From positions 1 through 64,000 of the forward strand of contig JAUHWG010000004.1 of assembly GCA_030424595.1 (NCBI GenBank): a stretch of DNA of 64,000 bases, in the 5' to 3' direction. Position 1 is the first letter of the stretch. Each line of letters begins with the position of its first letter. The DNA is from Polyangia bacterium. Its GTDB lineage: Bacteria; Myxococcota_A; Polyangia; Nannocystales; Nannocystaceae. The position numbers and the translations under genes are program-made. The notes under the pieces are model-generated. The model ran no database searches and was not told the origin of the DNA. It saw only the letters and a program-made list of their open reading frames with translations. Positions 34,593-43,874 of the stretch are shown piece after piece.

Positions 34593-37355
34593 GTGCGCGC
34601 GCTCGCCCGAAGATCTCACCACCCCGCCTCGTGTGCCTGTGACTGTGGCTGTGAGTCTGATGGAGCCGGAGCCGGAGCCGGAGCCGGCGCCGGAGCCGGC
34701 GCGGCCCGGTCACGCGGACGGCGGGATCGTCTCGCGCGTCGCCTCTCACCGCTCGCGCTTGCGGGCCTCGGTCTTTGCTTCGGCCTCGGCCTCGGTCCGC
34801 TGTCGGGCTGTCAGGGCGAGGGTCCTGCGGGGGGGGGCGACGCTGGCGAGTCGTCGTCGAAGACCGCTGAGCTCGTCCGCCCGCCCCCTCGCGAGCCGAC
34901 GCCTGTGGAGGTGCTGGTCGCGGCGGAGCAGGCTCGCACCGCGGGCCTCGACGAGCTCGTCGCGATCGTCGAAGGGGGGCCCGTAGGCCTGCGCGGGCGG
35001 GCGCTGCGGGGTCTTGGGCGCTCCGGTGAAGAGGCGGCCCGGAGCACGCTTGAGGCGGCGCTCGCGGGGCCGGGAGATCGGGCGGAGGTCGCCCACGCCT
35101 ACGGCCTTCTCGGCGAGGTCGGTCGCGCCGCGCCGCTCGTCGCGGCCTTCTCAGGCGCGGACAGGGCGACCCAGCGGGCGCTCCTCGACGCCCTCTCGCG
35201 GGTCGCCGTCGCCGAAGACCGCGAGCAGGTCATGCCGCTCATCGTCCCCTTGACGAGCGGGCCCAGCGGCGAGGACCCGGAGGTCGCAGAGGCCGCGGCG
35301 CTCGCCCTGGGTCGTCTCGGACGCCGCGGGATCGAGCTCGATCCGGTCGCCTCGTCGTCGCTCGTCGTCGCCTCGACCCGATCGGAGGCGGCGGTCCGCT
35401 ACGCCGCGACCTATGCCCTCGCTCGCGGCGCGACGCTGACCCCCGAGGTGATCGCCGCGCTCCGTCAGCGCCTCGGCGACACCGAGGGAGAGACCCGCGG
35501 CGAGGCGCTCTACGGGCTCGCCAAGCGCTGGGCGGCGGCGCCTGGGGCTGCGCAGGAGAGGGCGGAGGAGGGAGCCAAGGAGCGAGCCAAGGAGGGAGCC
35601 AAGGAAGATCCCCCCGCGGTCATCGACGGGGCGACCGAGCAGGAGATCGCCGACGAGATCGCCGGGCTTCTCCAGGACCCGGAGTGGTTGGTGGTGCTCG
35701 GGGCGATCCGGGCGGTGACCGGCGAGGGGGCTCCGCCCAGCCTCCGAGCTCCGGTGATCGCTCGCCTTGCGCGGGGCTGGTCGACCTTGCTCGCCGGCGA
35801 GGCCGTCGGTCCGGAGATCCACCTCCTGGAGTCGGGGATCGAGCGGCTCCGACCGGTCGCCGCGGAGGCGGAGGTGCGGGCGTTCGCGGAGCGGCTCGTC
35901 GCCGAGAGCTCCGCGCGGCTGGCCGAAGGGGGCGCCCCTTCGGGATCGGGGATCGGCGTCGCCCTCAGCCGGACCCACTGTCAGGCCTTGGCTCTGGCGA
36001 TCCGCGGCGGAGCGGCCGACTCGGGGCTGCGGAGCTGCGGCGGTCCGCAGACCCGAGGGAGCGCGCCGCACCTGCGCCGATCCCTGCTCGCCGAGGTCGC
36101 AGGGGAGGGGCTTGTCGGCGGGATCGAGACCCTCGAGGAGCTCGCGGGGGACGGTGACGCGCGGGTCCGGCTGGCCGCGCAGATCGCCGCAGGGGAGCTG
36201 GCGAAGGGGACGAAGGGGACGAAGAGGACGAAGGGGACGAAGAAAGGAGCCCCAGCTCGAACCGGGGCGAGGGCGACCGACGAGGAGCGAAGACGGGCCA
36301 GCGAGCTCCTCCTCGCGGGCCTTCGGGATCCTTCGTCGGCGGTCGCGGGCGCCTCGGCGGGGCTGCTCGGCGAGCTGCTCTCCGCCGAGCCGAGCCTGCC
36401 TGGGCTTGATCGACCGGGGGTCCTGCGCGGTCTCGTCGGCAGCCTCGCCGCCGGAGGAGGAGGAGATCCCGAGCTCGAGGCGGCTGTGCTCGGGGCGATC
36501 GTCATCGCGCTCGGCGGTGCCGATGGCGGTGAGGGAGCAGGCGACGCAGCGGGCGAAGGCGCCGAGGCGGCGAAGAGCTCGCGGGGGAGGTCAAGGGCGG
36601 TCGGGGCGGAGCTGTCGCTCAGCGACGCGGAGAGGGCGACGCTCGTCGAGCGTTGCGGGCGGGACCTCGCAGGGCCGGCGCCGGTGCGCAGCGCGGCCGA
36701 GCGCTGCCTCAAGGCGCTCGGCGAGGCGATCCCAAGCCCATCCGCGCCGGCGACGGCGCGAGGAGGGGAGCCGGAGCACGGAGACGAGGCGGCAGGGGAG
36801 GGGTCCGCAGAGGCGCTGGGAGGGGCTGATGCCGCGCCCAGCTCCTCCCATACGGTCGTCCGCCCGCCCTTTGATCCGCGCTTGCTCTCCCCGACCGCGA
36901 AGATCCGCTGGACCCTCGACACGACCCGCGGTGCGATCACGATCGCCCTCGATCCGACGGTCGCGCCCTGGAACACGGCCGCGCTGGTCGGCCTCGCGGG
37001 CCAGGCGTTCTACGGCGGCGTCTCCTGGCATCGCGTCGTCCCTGGCTTCGTCGTCCAGGGCGGTGACCCGAGCGGGACCGGCTGGGGCGGCCCCGGCTTC
37101 AGCTCGCCGGGGGAGCCGAGCTGGCGCTCCTTCGGCCGGGGGGCGGTCGGGATCGCCGACGCCGGCCCCGACACCGGCGGCTCCCAATTCTTCATCATGC
37201 AGGCCCGCGCGCCCCACCTCGAGGGCCGCTACACCTGGGTGGGGGAGGTGATCGACGGGATGGACGTGGTCGATCGCTTGACCACGGACGACCGTGTGTT
37301 GTCGACGATCGTAGACGTCTCGCCCCGCTTCGAGGCGGTCGTTCGTTCGCCCTAG
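34593..37355 (+). CDS. HEAT-repeat lipoprotein fused to a cyclophilin-type peptidyl-prolyl isomerase
   Basis: A 920-residue protein. The N-terminus is long, with an Ala/Gly repeat (GAGAGAGAGAGAA), then a hydrophobic segment and lipobox GPLSGC near residue 73. Residues about 100-700 hold HEAT-like helical repeats (RALRGLGRSGEEAARSTLEA, EVAEAAALALGRLGRRGIEL), interrupted by Lys/Glu and KGTKGTKRTK low-complexity inserts. Residues about 768-915 are a cyclophilin with the active site VSWHRVVPGFVVQGGDPSG, GGSQFFIMQ and a final GEVIDGMDVVDRL. It would fold or isomerise proline bonds of envelope proteins, with the HEAT part as scaffold. The fusion is unusual. GTG 34593 is supported by the upstream TAGGGT. 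Confidence 0.87.
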   Translation: MRALARRSHHPASCACDCGCESDGAGAGAGAGAGAGAARSRGRRDRLARRLSPLALAGLGLCFGLGLGPLSGCQGEGPAGGGDAGESSSKTAELVRPPPREPTPVEVLVAAEQARTAGLDELVAIVEGGPVGLRGRALRGLGRSGEEAARSTLEAALAGPGDRAEVAHAYGLLGEVGRAAPLVAAFSGADRATQRALLDALSRVAVAEDREQVMPLIVPLTSGPSGEDPEVAEAAALALGRLGRRGIELDPVASSSLVVASTRSEAAVRYAATYALARGATLTPEVIAALRQRLGDTEGETRGEALYGLAKRWAAAPGAAQERAEEGAKERAKEGAKEDPPAVIDGATEQEIADEIAGLLQDPEWLVVLGAIRAVTGEGAPPSLRAPVIARLARGWSTLLAGEAVGPEIHLLESGIERLRPVAAEAEVRAFAERLVAESSARLAEGGAPSGSGIGVALSRTHCQALALAIRGGAADSGLRSCGGPQTRGSAPHLRRSLLAEVAGEGLVGGIETLEELAGDGDARVRLAAQIAAGELAKGTKGTKRTKGTKKGAPARTGARATDEERRRASELLLAGLRDPSSAVAGASAGLLGELLSAEPSLPGLDRPGVLRGLVGSLAAGGGGDPELEAAVLGAIVIALGGADGGEGAGDAAGEGAEAAKSSRGRSRAVGAELSLSDAERATLVERCGRDLAGPAPVRSAAERCLKALGEAIPSPSAPATARGGEPEHGDEAAGEGSAEALGGADAAPSSSHTVVRPPFDPRLLSPTAKIRWTLDTTRGAITIALDPTVAPWNTAALVGLAGQAFYGGVSWHRVVPGFVVQGGDPSGTGWGGPGFSSPGEPSWRSFGRGAVGIADAGPDTGGSQFFIMQARAPHLEGRYTWVGEVIDGMDVVDRLTTDDRVLSTIVDVSPRFEAVVRSP

Positions 37356-37432
37356 CCGCGCCCGCCAGACCCGGAGCTTCAGGGCGCCGTGGAGATTCCA
37401 GCTCCACTTCGCTTCGCTGCAAATGCGGATGC

Positions 37433-37438
37433 TACACT
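37433..37438 (+). promoter_or_regulatory. Candidate -10 element TACACT
   Basis: TACACT lies nine bases before TTG 37448, consistent with a leaderless start there. Confidence 0.4.
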
Positions 37439-37447
37439 GCCGACGCC

Positions 37448-40400
37448 TTGCATACTGGAGGCGAGCACACCTGGGAGCGGGCTGCGACCACCCTTCCAGG
37501 TGGCGCGGACGGGTCGATGTCGGGTGATCAGGCGAGCGACATGCTCGAGGCGGGGGCCAAGGTGGGCCGCTACGTCATCCGCAAGCCGATCGGCGTCGGC
37601 GGGATGGGGGTGGTGTATCTCGCCCACGACCCGGACCTCGACAGGCTCGTCGCGCTCAAGCTCCTGGTCCGCGAGGAGGGCTCCGAGAGCGCCCGCACTG
37701 CGCTGCTCAGCGAGGCTCAAGCGATCGCCCGGCTCTCCCACCCGAACGTCGTCGCGGTCTACGACGTCGGCTCCTACGATGGCGGCTCCTTCATCGCCCT
37801 CGAGTACGTCCAGGGCGGGACCCTCCGCGAGTGGCTTCGGCAGGAGAGCCGGTCCTGGTCGCAGATCGTCCAGGCGTTGATCTACGCGGGTCGCGGCCTC
37901 GAGGCTGCGCACGCGGCGGGGCTGGTCCATCGCGACTTCAAGCCGGACAACGTGCTCATCGGCGCCGACGGTCGGGTGCGGGTCGCGGACTTCGGCCTCG
38001 CCCGCCGGCTCGACGTCGGGCGCATCGACGGCGAGCTCGAGTTCGACGTCGAGGGGCACACGATCCACGCCGGGCACCTCGCGGGGACCCCCGGGTACAT
38101 GGCGCCGGAGCAGCTGCGGGAGGGGGACGTGGTCGACGCCCGCAGCGATCTCTTCGCCTTCTGCATCACCCTCTGGGAGGCGCTGGCCGGGAGTCGCCCC
38201 TTCGGCGGCGCGACCTTCACAGAGCACATCCAGCGGGTGCTCGGCGGTCAGCTCCAGCCCTTCCCGCGGGACACCGGCGTCCCGCTCGCCGTGATCCAGG
38301 GGCTTCAGCGCGGCCTGGCCCTCGATCCCGACGCTCGCTGGTCGACGCTGGGCGAGCTCCTCAAGGTGCTGAGCGCGGCGCTGGGCGAGGACCCGCAGGA
38401 GGCCCACTCGCTCGTCCGCCCCTTTGAGGAGGGCGAAGCTGCGGGGATGCCGAGCTCGCTCGGTCATCGCTATCGCCTGATCGAGCCCTTCGCCGGCGGT
38501 ACGCTCGGGCCCATCTATCGCGCGCGCGATCGCCTCGAGGGGCAGCTCGTCGCGATCAAGCGGGTCTTCACGGCTCGCGCGGTGAGGACCGGCGAGGACG
38601 GGAAGAGCCCGCGCAGCTCGCTGGCGCGGGCGCTCCACCGCAGCCTCGCGCTGCGTCACCCGAACCTGGTCGGGATCCTCGACTTCGGCCTCGACGATCA
38701 GGGCGCGGCCTACTTCGTCCTCGATCTGGCCGACAGCGCGAGGCCGCTCCTGAGCGCCGCGGGCGAGTCGCCGCGGGCGATCCAGGTCCACCTCGTCGGC
38801 CAGCTCCTGCGGGCGCTGGTCTACCTCCACCGGCGCGGGCGAGTCGGCGTCGAGCTCAACCATCAGAGCGTCGTCGTCGTCGGCGACAGGCTCCGCCTGA
38901 TCGACACGGACTGGCTCGGCAGCGGCGCGCCCCATGAGCTGGAGGACACCTTGGCCCCGTCGCGGGGCGCCTCGAAGGGTCCGCGCCGCGACGGAGCTCG
39001 CAGCGTCGCCGACGACCTCTACGCGGTCGGGGTGCTGATGGTCGCGCTCTTCGACGGCGCGGTCGATCTCCACGACGAGAGCCGCAACGCCGCTCTCCTC
39101 TCCGCGGCGAGGGCAGGGGAGCTCGCGCGCAGCTCGTCGATCGAGGGCCCGCTCGCGGGGCTGCTCAGCCGACTCCTCGCCGACGATCCTGGTGAGCGGC
39201 CGAGCACAGCGGCGGAGGTGCTCGGGCTCCTCGCCGAGGCCAGCGGGATCGAGCTGCCGCTGGAGACCGTGCACACCCGCGAGAGCTTCCTCCAGGGGGC
39301 CGGCCTCGTCGGCCGTGATGAGGAGCTGGGGCGGCTGACGGAGGCGCTGCGGGCCAGCGTCGGCGGTCGCGGTCACGCCCTGGCGCTGGGCGGCGAGAGC
39401 GGAGTCGGCAAGTCGCGGGTGCTCGAGGAGGTCTGGGCGCTCGGCCTGGTCCACGGCGCCGTCGTGCTCCACGGCTACGCGACCCGCGAGGGCGGCCGTC
39501 TCTTCGACGCTTGGCGGCCGCTCCTGCGCTGGCTCGTGATCTCGAGCCCGCTCACCGATCTCGAGGCGTCGGTGCTGCGGATCGGCGTCCCCGACATCGA
39601 CCTCCTGGTCGGACGCTCGGTCCCCTCGGCGCCGGAGCTCGACGCGAGCGCGGCCCAGCTCCGCCTCTTTCAGGCGATCTTCAGCCTCCTGCGCCGGCAG
39701 ACGCGGCCGCTGGTGCTCCTCCTGGAGGACCTCCACTGGGCGCGGAGCGAGAGCCTCGACCTCCTCGCCGCCCTGAGCTCCAAGCTCGACGGCCTCCACC
39801 TCTTGATCGTCGGCTCGTACCGCGATGATGAGGCGCCGGGGCTCTTCGCCGAGGCGCCGGGGGTCGAGCGTCGTCGCCTTGGCCGTCTCGATCGCGCGGG
39901 CGTCGAGGCGGTCGTCGCCGGGCTCGTCGGCGACGTCGGCCGTCGGCCGGAGCTCATCGATCGGCTGCTGCGGGAGACGGAGGGCAACGCCCACTTCATC
40001 GTCGAGGTGATGCGGGAGCTCGCCGAGGAGGCGGGCTCGATCGAGGCGATCGCGTCCATGCCCCTGCCGGCGGAGATCACCGCGGGTGGGGTGCGAAAGG
40101 TGCTCCAGCGTCGGCTCAGCCGGCTCAGCCGGCCGTCGCGGCGGATCCTCGAGATCGCGGCGGTCAGCGGTCGCGACTTCGATCTGGAGCTGCTCGACGC
40201 GGTCGAGCCGATCCCCGACCGCGACGAGCGGATCGCCGAGGCGGAGCTTCGCGGGGTGGTCGAGCGGTACGGCGGCACGTGGCGCTTCTCCCACGATAAG
40301 CTCCGCGAGAGCCTCTTGGGCGACCTCCGCGAGGAGCGGCGGCGAGAGATCCACGCCAAGCTGGCGGAGGCGCTCGAGGCCCTCAGCGACAGGGATCGGA

Positions 40401-41929
40401 CCGAGGAGCTCGCGTACCACTTCCGCGCGCTCGGGCGCGTCGACAAGGAGCTCATCTATGTCGCCCGCGCCGGCGAGCGGGTGGTCCGCACGTCGCCGCG
40501 GGAGGGGGCGGTGCTCCTCGCTCGGGCGGTCGAGCTCGGCCAGGCGGCCAAGGAGAGGCCGCTGGACATCGCCCGCTGGCAGCGGATGATCGCCGACGCG
40601 CATTATCTGTCCGGCGAGATGCCGACCGCGATCAGCGACGCCCGGGCGGCCCTCCAGACCCTCGGCTACGGCTGGCCGCGGTCGACCTTCGGCTGGGTGT
40701 TGATGCTCGTGGGGCAGCTCTTCGTCCAGCTCGCCCACATCCTCCGGCGGCCGCGTGGGGCTGGCGGGGAGCGCGGTGATCGTCTGCGGGAGGCCGGCAA
40801 GATCGCGGCTCGGGCGACCCAGATCTACGTCTACTCCTTCGAGCAGCTGCCCCTGCTCGCCTCGTCGCTGCGGGCGGTCAACCTCGCCCAGCGGGCCGGC
40901 TACACCGAGGCGCGCTCGATCGCCTTCCTCGCCTACGCGGCGGGCTTGATGGGCTCGGAGCGGCTCGCCGAGCGCTACTTCGCCGAGGGCCACGCGGGGG
41001 CGGAGAGCTCCGACGATGTCAGCTCGCTCGCCGACCTCGGGGTGATGGCGGCGGTGTTCGCCACCGGTCGGGGGGAGTTCCCGCGGGCGGTCGAGCTCGG
41101 ACGCCGCGCCCTCACGGTCGCCCGCGAGAGCGGCTTTGCCCTGGGGGTCGCCCAGGCCGAGGGCATCCTCGGCTGCGTCGACTTCTACCGCGGCGATCTC
41201 CAGGGCTTCTTCAGGTCCTACAAGCGAGCGGTCGAGTCGCTCTACGGATCGAAGAGCGGGCATCTGCGGGGGATCACCTGGGGCATGTGCTGGGCGATGA
41301 GCGAGCTCGGCCGCGACGACGAGGCGATGGCCCGCGCCGCCGAGGTGCTCGCCGCCACGCCGCCGCACGAGAAGCTCCACCTGGCGATGCTGCACAGCCT
41401 CCGGGCTGTCCTCCTGACCCGCAAGGGGCGGCTGACCGAGGCGGTCGAGGCCGCGGACGAGACGATGCGCCACGCCGACGTCGGCTCGGTCCCCGGCAAC
41501 ACGCCGATCATCCTCTCGGGCCCGGCCGAGGCCTACATCGCCGCCTGGGAGTCGAACCTCAGCGATCCGAGCGTCGCCTCCGGCCTGCGCAAGAAGGCCC
41601 GGGCCCAGCTCCGGGCGATCCGCCTCTGGGCCCGCCTCAACCCGATCGGCCGCCCCCTCGTCGACCTCCTCGGCGGCCGGATCTCGCTCTTAGACGGCGA
41701 CCCGACCAAGGCCCAGGGGGCCTGGAGCGCGGCGCTCAGCCAGGCGGAGGTCTTGGGCCTCGGCCTCTGGGAGGGGCAGGCCCACCTCTACCTCGCGCTC
41801 TACGGCGATCGCCGGCTCCGCGATCGTCACCGTTCGACCGCGGAGCACCTCCTGCGCCGCTGCGGCGCCAGCTTCCGCCTAGGCCCCGTCGGCAGCTACA
41901 ACGCGCTTCTTTCGAGCACGCCAGAGTAG
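37448..41929 (+). CDS. Ser/Thr kinase, pseudokinase, AAA ATPase and TPR signalling protein
   Basis: A 1493-residue protein of the kind common in myxobacteria. Kinase domain 1 (about 40-310) has the P-loop GVGGMGVVYLAHD, the catalytic HRDFKPDN, DFGLARR and GTPGYMAPEQ. A second kinase-like domain (about 345-600) keeps a glycine-rich start (FAGGTLGPIYRARD) and AIKRVF but has lost HRD (NHQSVVVV) and DFG (IDTDWLG), so it is probably inactive. An AAA/STAND ATPase follows, with Walker A GGESGVGKSR and Walker B LLLEDLHWAR, then TPR-like repeats to the end. TTG 37448 is set by the TACACT hexamer; ATG 37517 is a reasonable alternative. The 3' end overlaps the convergent terpene-cyclase gene by 51 bp. 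Confidence 0.9.
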   Translation: MHTGGEHTWERAATTLPGGADGSMSGDQASDMLEAGAKVGRYVIRKPIGVGGMGVVYLAHDPDLDRLVALKLLVREEGSESARTALLSEAQAIARLSHPNVVAVYDVGSYDGGSFIALEYVQGGTLREWLRQESRSWSQIVQALIYAGRGLEAAHAAGLVHRDFKPDNVLIGADGRVRVADFGLARRLDVGRIDGELEFDVEGHTIHAGHLAGTPGYMAPEQLREGDVVDARSDLFAFCITLWEALAGSRPFGGATFTEHIQRVLGGQLQPFPRDTGVPLAVIQGLQRGLALDPDARWSTLGELLKVLSAALGEDPQEAHSLVRPFEEGEAAGMPSSLGHRYRLIEPFAGGTLGPIYRARDRLEGQLVAIKRVFTARAVRTGEDGKSPRSSLARALHRSLALRHPNLVGILDFGLDDQGAAYFVLDLADSARPLLSAAGESPRAIQVHLVGQLLRALVYLHRRGRVGVELNHQSVVVVGDRLRLIDTDWLGSGAPHELEDTLAPSRGASKGPRRDGARSVADDLYAVGVLMVALFDGAVDLHDESRNAALLSAARAGELARSSSIEGPLAGLLSRLLADDPGERPSTAAEVLGLLAEASGIELPLETVHTRESFLQGAGLVGRDEELGRLTEALRASVGGRGHALALGGESGVGKSRVLEEVWALGLVHGAVVLHGYATREGGRLFDAWRPLLRWLVISSPLTDLEASVLRIGVPDIDLLVGRSVPSAPELDASAAQLRLFQAIFSLLRRQTRPLVLLLEDLHWARSESLDLLAALSSKLDGLHLLIVGSYRDDEAPGLFAEAPGVERRRLGRLDRAGVEAVVAGLVGDVGRRPELIDRLLRETEGNAHFIVEVMRELAEEAGSIEAIASMPLPAEITAGGVRKVLQRRLSRLSRPSRRILEIAAVSGRDFDLELLDAVEPIPDRDERIAEAELRGVVERYGGTWRFSHDKLRESLLGDLREERRREIHAKLAEALEALSDRDRTEELAYHFRALGRVDKELIYVARAGERVVRTSPREGAVLLARAVELGQAAKERPLDIARWQRMIADAHYLSGEMPTAISDARAALQTLGYGWPRSTFGWVLMLVGQLFVQLAHILRRPRGAGGERGDRLREAGKIAARATQIYVYSFEQLPLLASSLRAVNLAQRAGYTEARSIAFLAYAAGLMGSERLAERYFAEGHAGAESSDDVSSLADLGVMAAVFATGRGEFPRAVELGRRALTVARESGFALGVAQAEGILGCVDFYRGDLQGFFRSYKRAVESLYGSKSGHLRGITWGMCWAMSELGRDDEAMARAAEVLAATPPHEKLHLAMLHSLRAVLLTRKGRLTEAVEAADETMRHADVGSVPGNTPIILSGPAEAYIAAWESNLSDPSVASGLRKKARAQLRAIRLWARLNPIGRPLVDLLGGRISLLDGDPTKAQGAWSAALSQAEVLGLGLWEGQAHLYLALYGDRRLRDRHRSTAEHLLRRCGASFRLGPVGSYNALLSSTPE

Positions 41930-42637
41930 ACCGACGTAGACGCAGTCGAAGACGAAGATCGCGATAAAGAGGAAGTAGAAGAAGGAGTAGGGCGAGAGCG
42001 GCGAGTAGGCGACCGGCGAGAGCGGGTGGATCTTCGGGAAGAGGAAGATGCACTGGATCGACGCCAGCCCGGTGCCGATGAGCTTGCACCACGCGGCCCC
42101 CCAGCTAAGCCCGTGCAGGTCGCGGCGGGCGAAGTAGAAGAAGGGGAAGATGATGCTCATCACCAGGTTGATCGCGAAGGCGGCGATGAACCCGAGGGTG
42201 TCGTGGAAGGTGGTGACGAAGGTGTACTGCCCCCAAAATGCGAGGAGCAGGGTGACGATCACGATCGGGTAGAACCACCGCTGGATCTCGGGGATCTTCT
42301 GCTCCTTCCGGCCGTAGCGGAAGAGCTGGTAGAGGATCGCGACGTCGAGGAGGAACCACGCCCGGTCGACCCACTTCCAGAAGTAGACCGGGTCCGGGAG
42401 GATCCAGGAGTCCATGAACTCCCAGGTGAAGTTGAGGCAGATCGGCAGCAGCGGGATCGCGTAGGTCTTGTCCTTAAAACCCTTGCGGATCACGAGGACG
42501 TAGGCGACCAGCCACAGCGCGTAGCCGACGGCGCCGATCAGGTTGTAGGGCGCGAGCAGGTCAAAGGGCTCGCCCTGGTCGAGCTGGTAGACCGGGAAGG
42601 TGCCGACCGGGACGAGGGAGGCGATCGCCGCGATCAT
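41879..42637 (-). CDS. Membrane terpene cyclase-like protein (Pyr4 type)
   Basis: A 252-residue polytopic membrane protein with about seven hydrophobic segments. It resembles Pyr4/PaxB-type transmembrane terpene cyclases of fungal meroterpenoid pathways, which cyclise epoxy-prenyl chains by acid catalysis. The two acidic residues known as essential in Pyr4 (a Glu in WEF and a later Asp) have counterparts: Glu73 in LNFTWEFMDSW and Asp231 in IFVFDCVYVGLLW, with nearly the same spacing. Its start overlaps the stop of the upstream oxygenase gene by four bases, so the two are coupled. Assignment rests on motif and topology, not on a search. Bacterial homologues of this family are known but little studied. 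Confidence 0.65.
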   Translation of the reverse strand: MIAAIASLVPVGTFPVYQLDQGEPFDLLAPYNLIGAVGYALWLVAYVLVIRKGFKDKTYAIPLLPICLNFTWEFMDSWILPDPVYFWKWVDRAWFLLDVAILYQLFRYGRKEQKIPEIQRWFYPIVIVTLLLAFWGQYTFVTTFHDTLGFIAAFAINLVMSIIFPFFYFARRDLHGLSWGAAWCKLIGTGLASIQCIFLFPKIHPLSPVAYSPLSPYSFFYFLFIAIFVFDCVYVGLLWRARKKRVVAADGA

Positions 42638-43860
42638 GCGTCAGCGTCCTCGCTCGCGCCGTCCCTGTCGTCGCCGCGGCCCGAGATCCAGTCGCCGAGG
42701 CGCTCCCAGACGCTGGGCTCGACCTCATCGGGGAGGTCCCAGTAGGTCTTGAGGCTGTCGGGGATGGTGAAGTTGGTCCGCTTGCCGCCGCGATCGACGT
42801 TGATCCAGAATTGGATGAACGCCAGGGACATGCCGCGCAGGAGGCGATGACGGTGGGCCTCGGCGTCGATCAGGCTGGCGATCCGACCGCCGATCGAGGT
42901 CGCGATCGCGACGAGCTTGTCCTCGAGCACGTGCTCGGGGATCCCGAGGCCGTCGGCGACGCCGGGATAGCCCTCGAAGAGCAGGCGCATCAGCGACGCC
43001 GGGATGTCGTCGAAGATCTTGAGGGGGACGTTGGCCTCCAGCATCTCGAGGAGGGCGGCGGTCATCAGCCGGCCCTCCTCGCTCGGGGCGATCTGACGAT
43101 CGTGGATCGTCTTGGTCAGGAAGGTCGCCTCTTCGAGGGTGTCGGGGATCATCTCCGGGAGAAGACCTATGATGTGTCCGATCGCCCGCCAGGCGTCGAG
43201 GTAGGCCGCCGCGCCCTGCTCGTCGTAGCGGATGTGGAGGGCCGTGAGCCCCTGGAGAACGATCTCCGAGAAGGTCATCAGCGTGCCCGCGAGGTCCTCC
43301 TGGTTTATCGGCACCCCGAGCTCGGCGCTGTCCCAGGAGCGCTCCGGATCGTTGAGGGTGAGGTGGCGGACGGCGGCGTGCATCAGCCGGACCTTCTGGG
43401 CGGTGCGGATGCCCTTGCCGCTGGGGCCGAGGCCGCCGGGGGTCATCACGTCGACGACCATCTGCGTGGTCTCGAAGAGGCGCCGGTTCGGCCGCTTGGC
43501 GAGGTAGCCGGTGCGGTAGAGGACCTGGACCCCCTTGCGGGCGGCGTAGGCCGCGGGGAGCGAGAAGCAGCCGAGGGTGAGCAGGATCTCCGGTCCGTGG
43601 GTCGCGAAGAACTGCTCGCCGGCCTTGATCCGCTTGAGCTCCGGGAGCGTGTACTCCGCGGTCGCGTCGAAGTACTCCTTCAGCTCCGGCGGCAGGTCTG
43701 CGGGGAGCGGCTGATCGTTGCGGACCAGCGTGTTCATCAGGGCCTGAACCGCGGGCAGGTTGCCGCTCGCGAGGAGCTTCGCGACCGCCTCGTCGGCGAG
43801 GGGATCGCCGACTTGGCGCATTGCGTCGAGGGTTGCGTCGTTCCAGCGCGAGCTTGTCAT
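42634..43860 (-). CDS. MpaB/latex-clearing-protein family oxygenase (DUF2236)
   Basis: A 408-residue protein of the Lcp/MpaB heme-oxygenase-like family. The family includes the rubber-cleaving Lcp and MpaB, which cuts the farnesyl side chain in mycophenolic acid biosynthesis. Typical runs are LYRTGYLAKRPNRRLFETTQ, GGLGPSGKGIRTAQKVRLMH (near the conserved Arg and His of the heme pocket), and later YLDAWRAIGHIIGLLPEMIP. No signal peptide is seen; a hydrophobic stretch at about 90-110 may attach it to membrane. It is followed with a 4-bp overlap by the terpene-cyclase-like gene, a pairing that suggests a prenyl-chain substrate. ATG 43860 has TATTCT eight bases upstream. Confidence 0.8.
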   Translation of the reverse strand: MTSSRWNDATLDAMRQVGDPLADEAVAKLLASGNLPAVQALMNTLVRNDQPLPADLPPELKEYFDATAEYTLPELKRIKAGEQFFATHGPEILLTLGCFSLPAAYAARKGVQVLYRTGYLAKRPNRRLFETTQMVVDVMTPGGLGPSGKGIRTAQKVRLMHAAVRHLTLNDPERSWDSAELGVPINQEDLAGTLMTFSEIVLQGLTALHIRYDEQGAAAYLDAWRAIGHIIGLLPEMIPDTLEEATFLTKTIHDRQIAPSEEGRLMTAALLEMLEANVPLKIFDDIPASLMRLLFEGYPGVADGLGIPEHVLEDKLVAIATSIGGRIASLIDAEAHRHRLLRGMSLAFIQFWINVDRGGKRTNFTIPDSLKTYWDLPDEVEPSVWERLGDWISGRGDDRDGASEDADA

Positions 43861-43868
43861 CGCCGGCG

Positions 43869-43874
43869 AGAATA
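43869..43874 (-). promoter_or_regulatory. Candidate -10 element TATTCT, leaderless start
   Basis: On the minus strand TATTCT lies eight bases upstream of ATG 43860. Confidence 0.4.

Noticed and set aside
37379..41473. Very long open frame on the minus strand (1364 residues)
   Set aside because: It mirrors the kinase gene, is Arg/Leu/Glu-rich without domains, and arises from GC-rich codon bias on the opposite strand.
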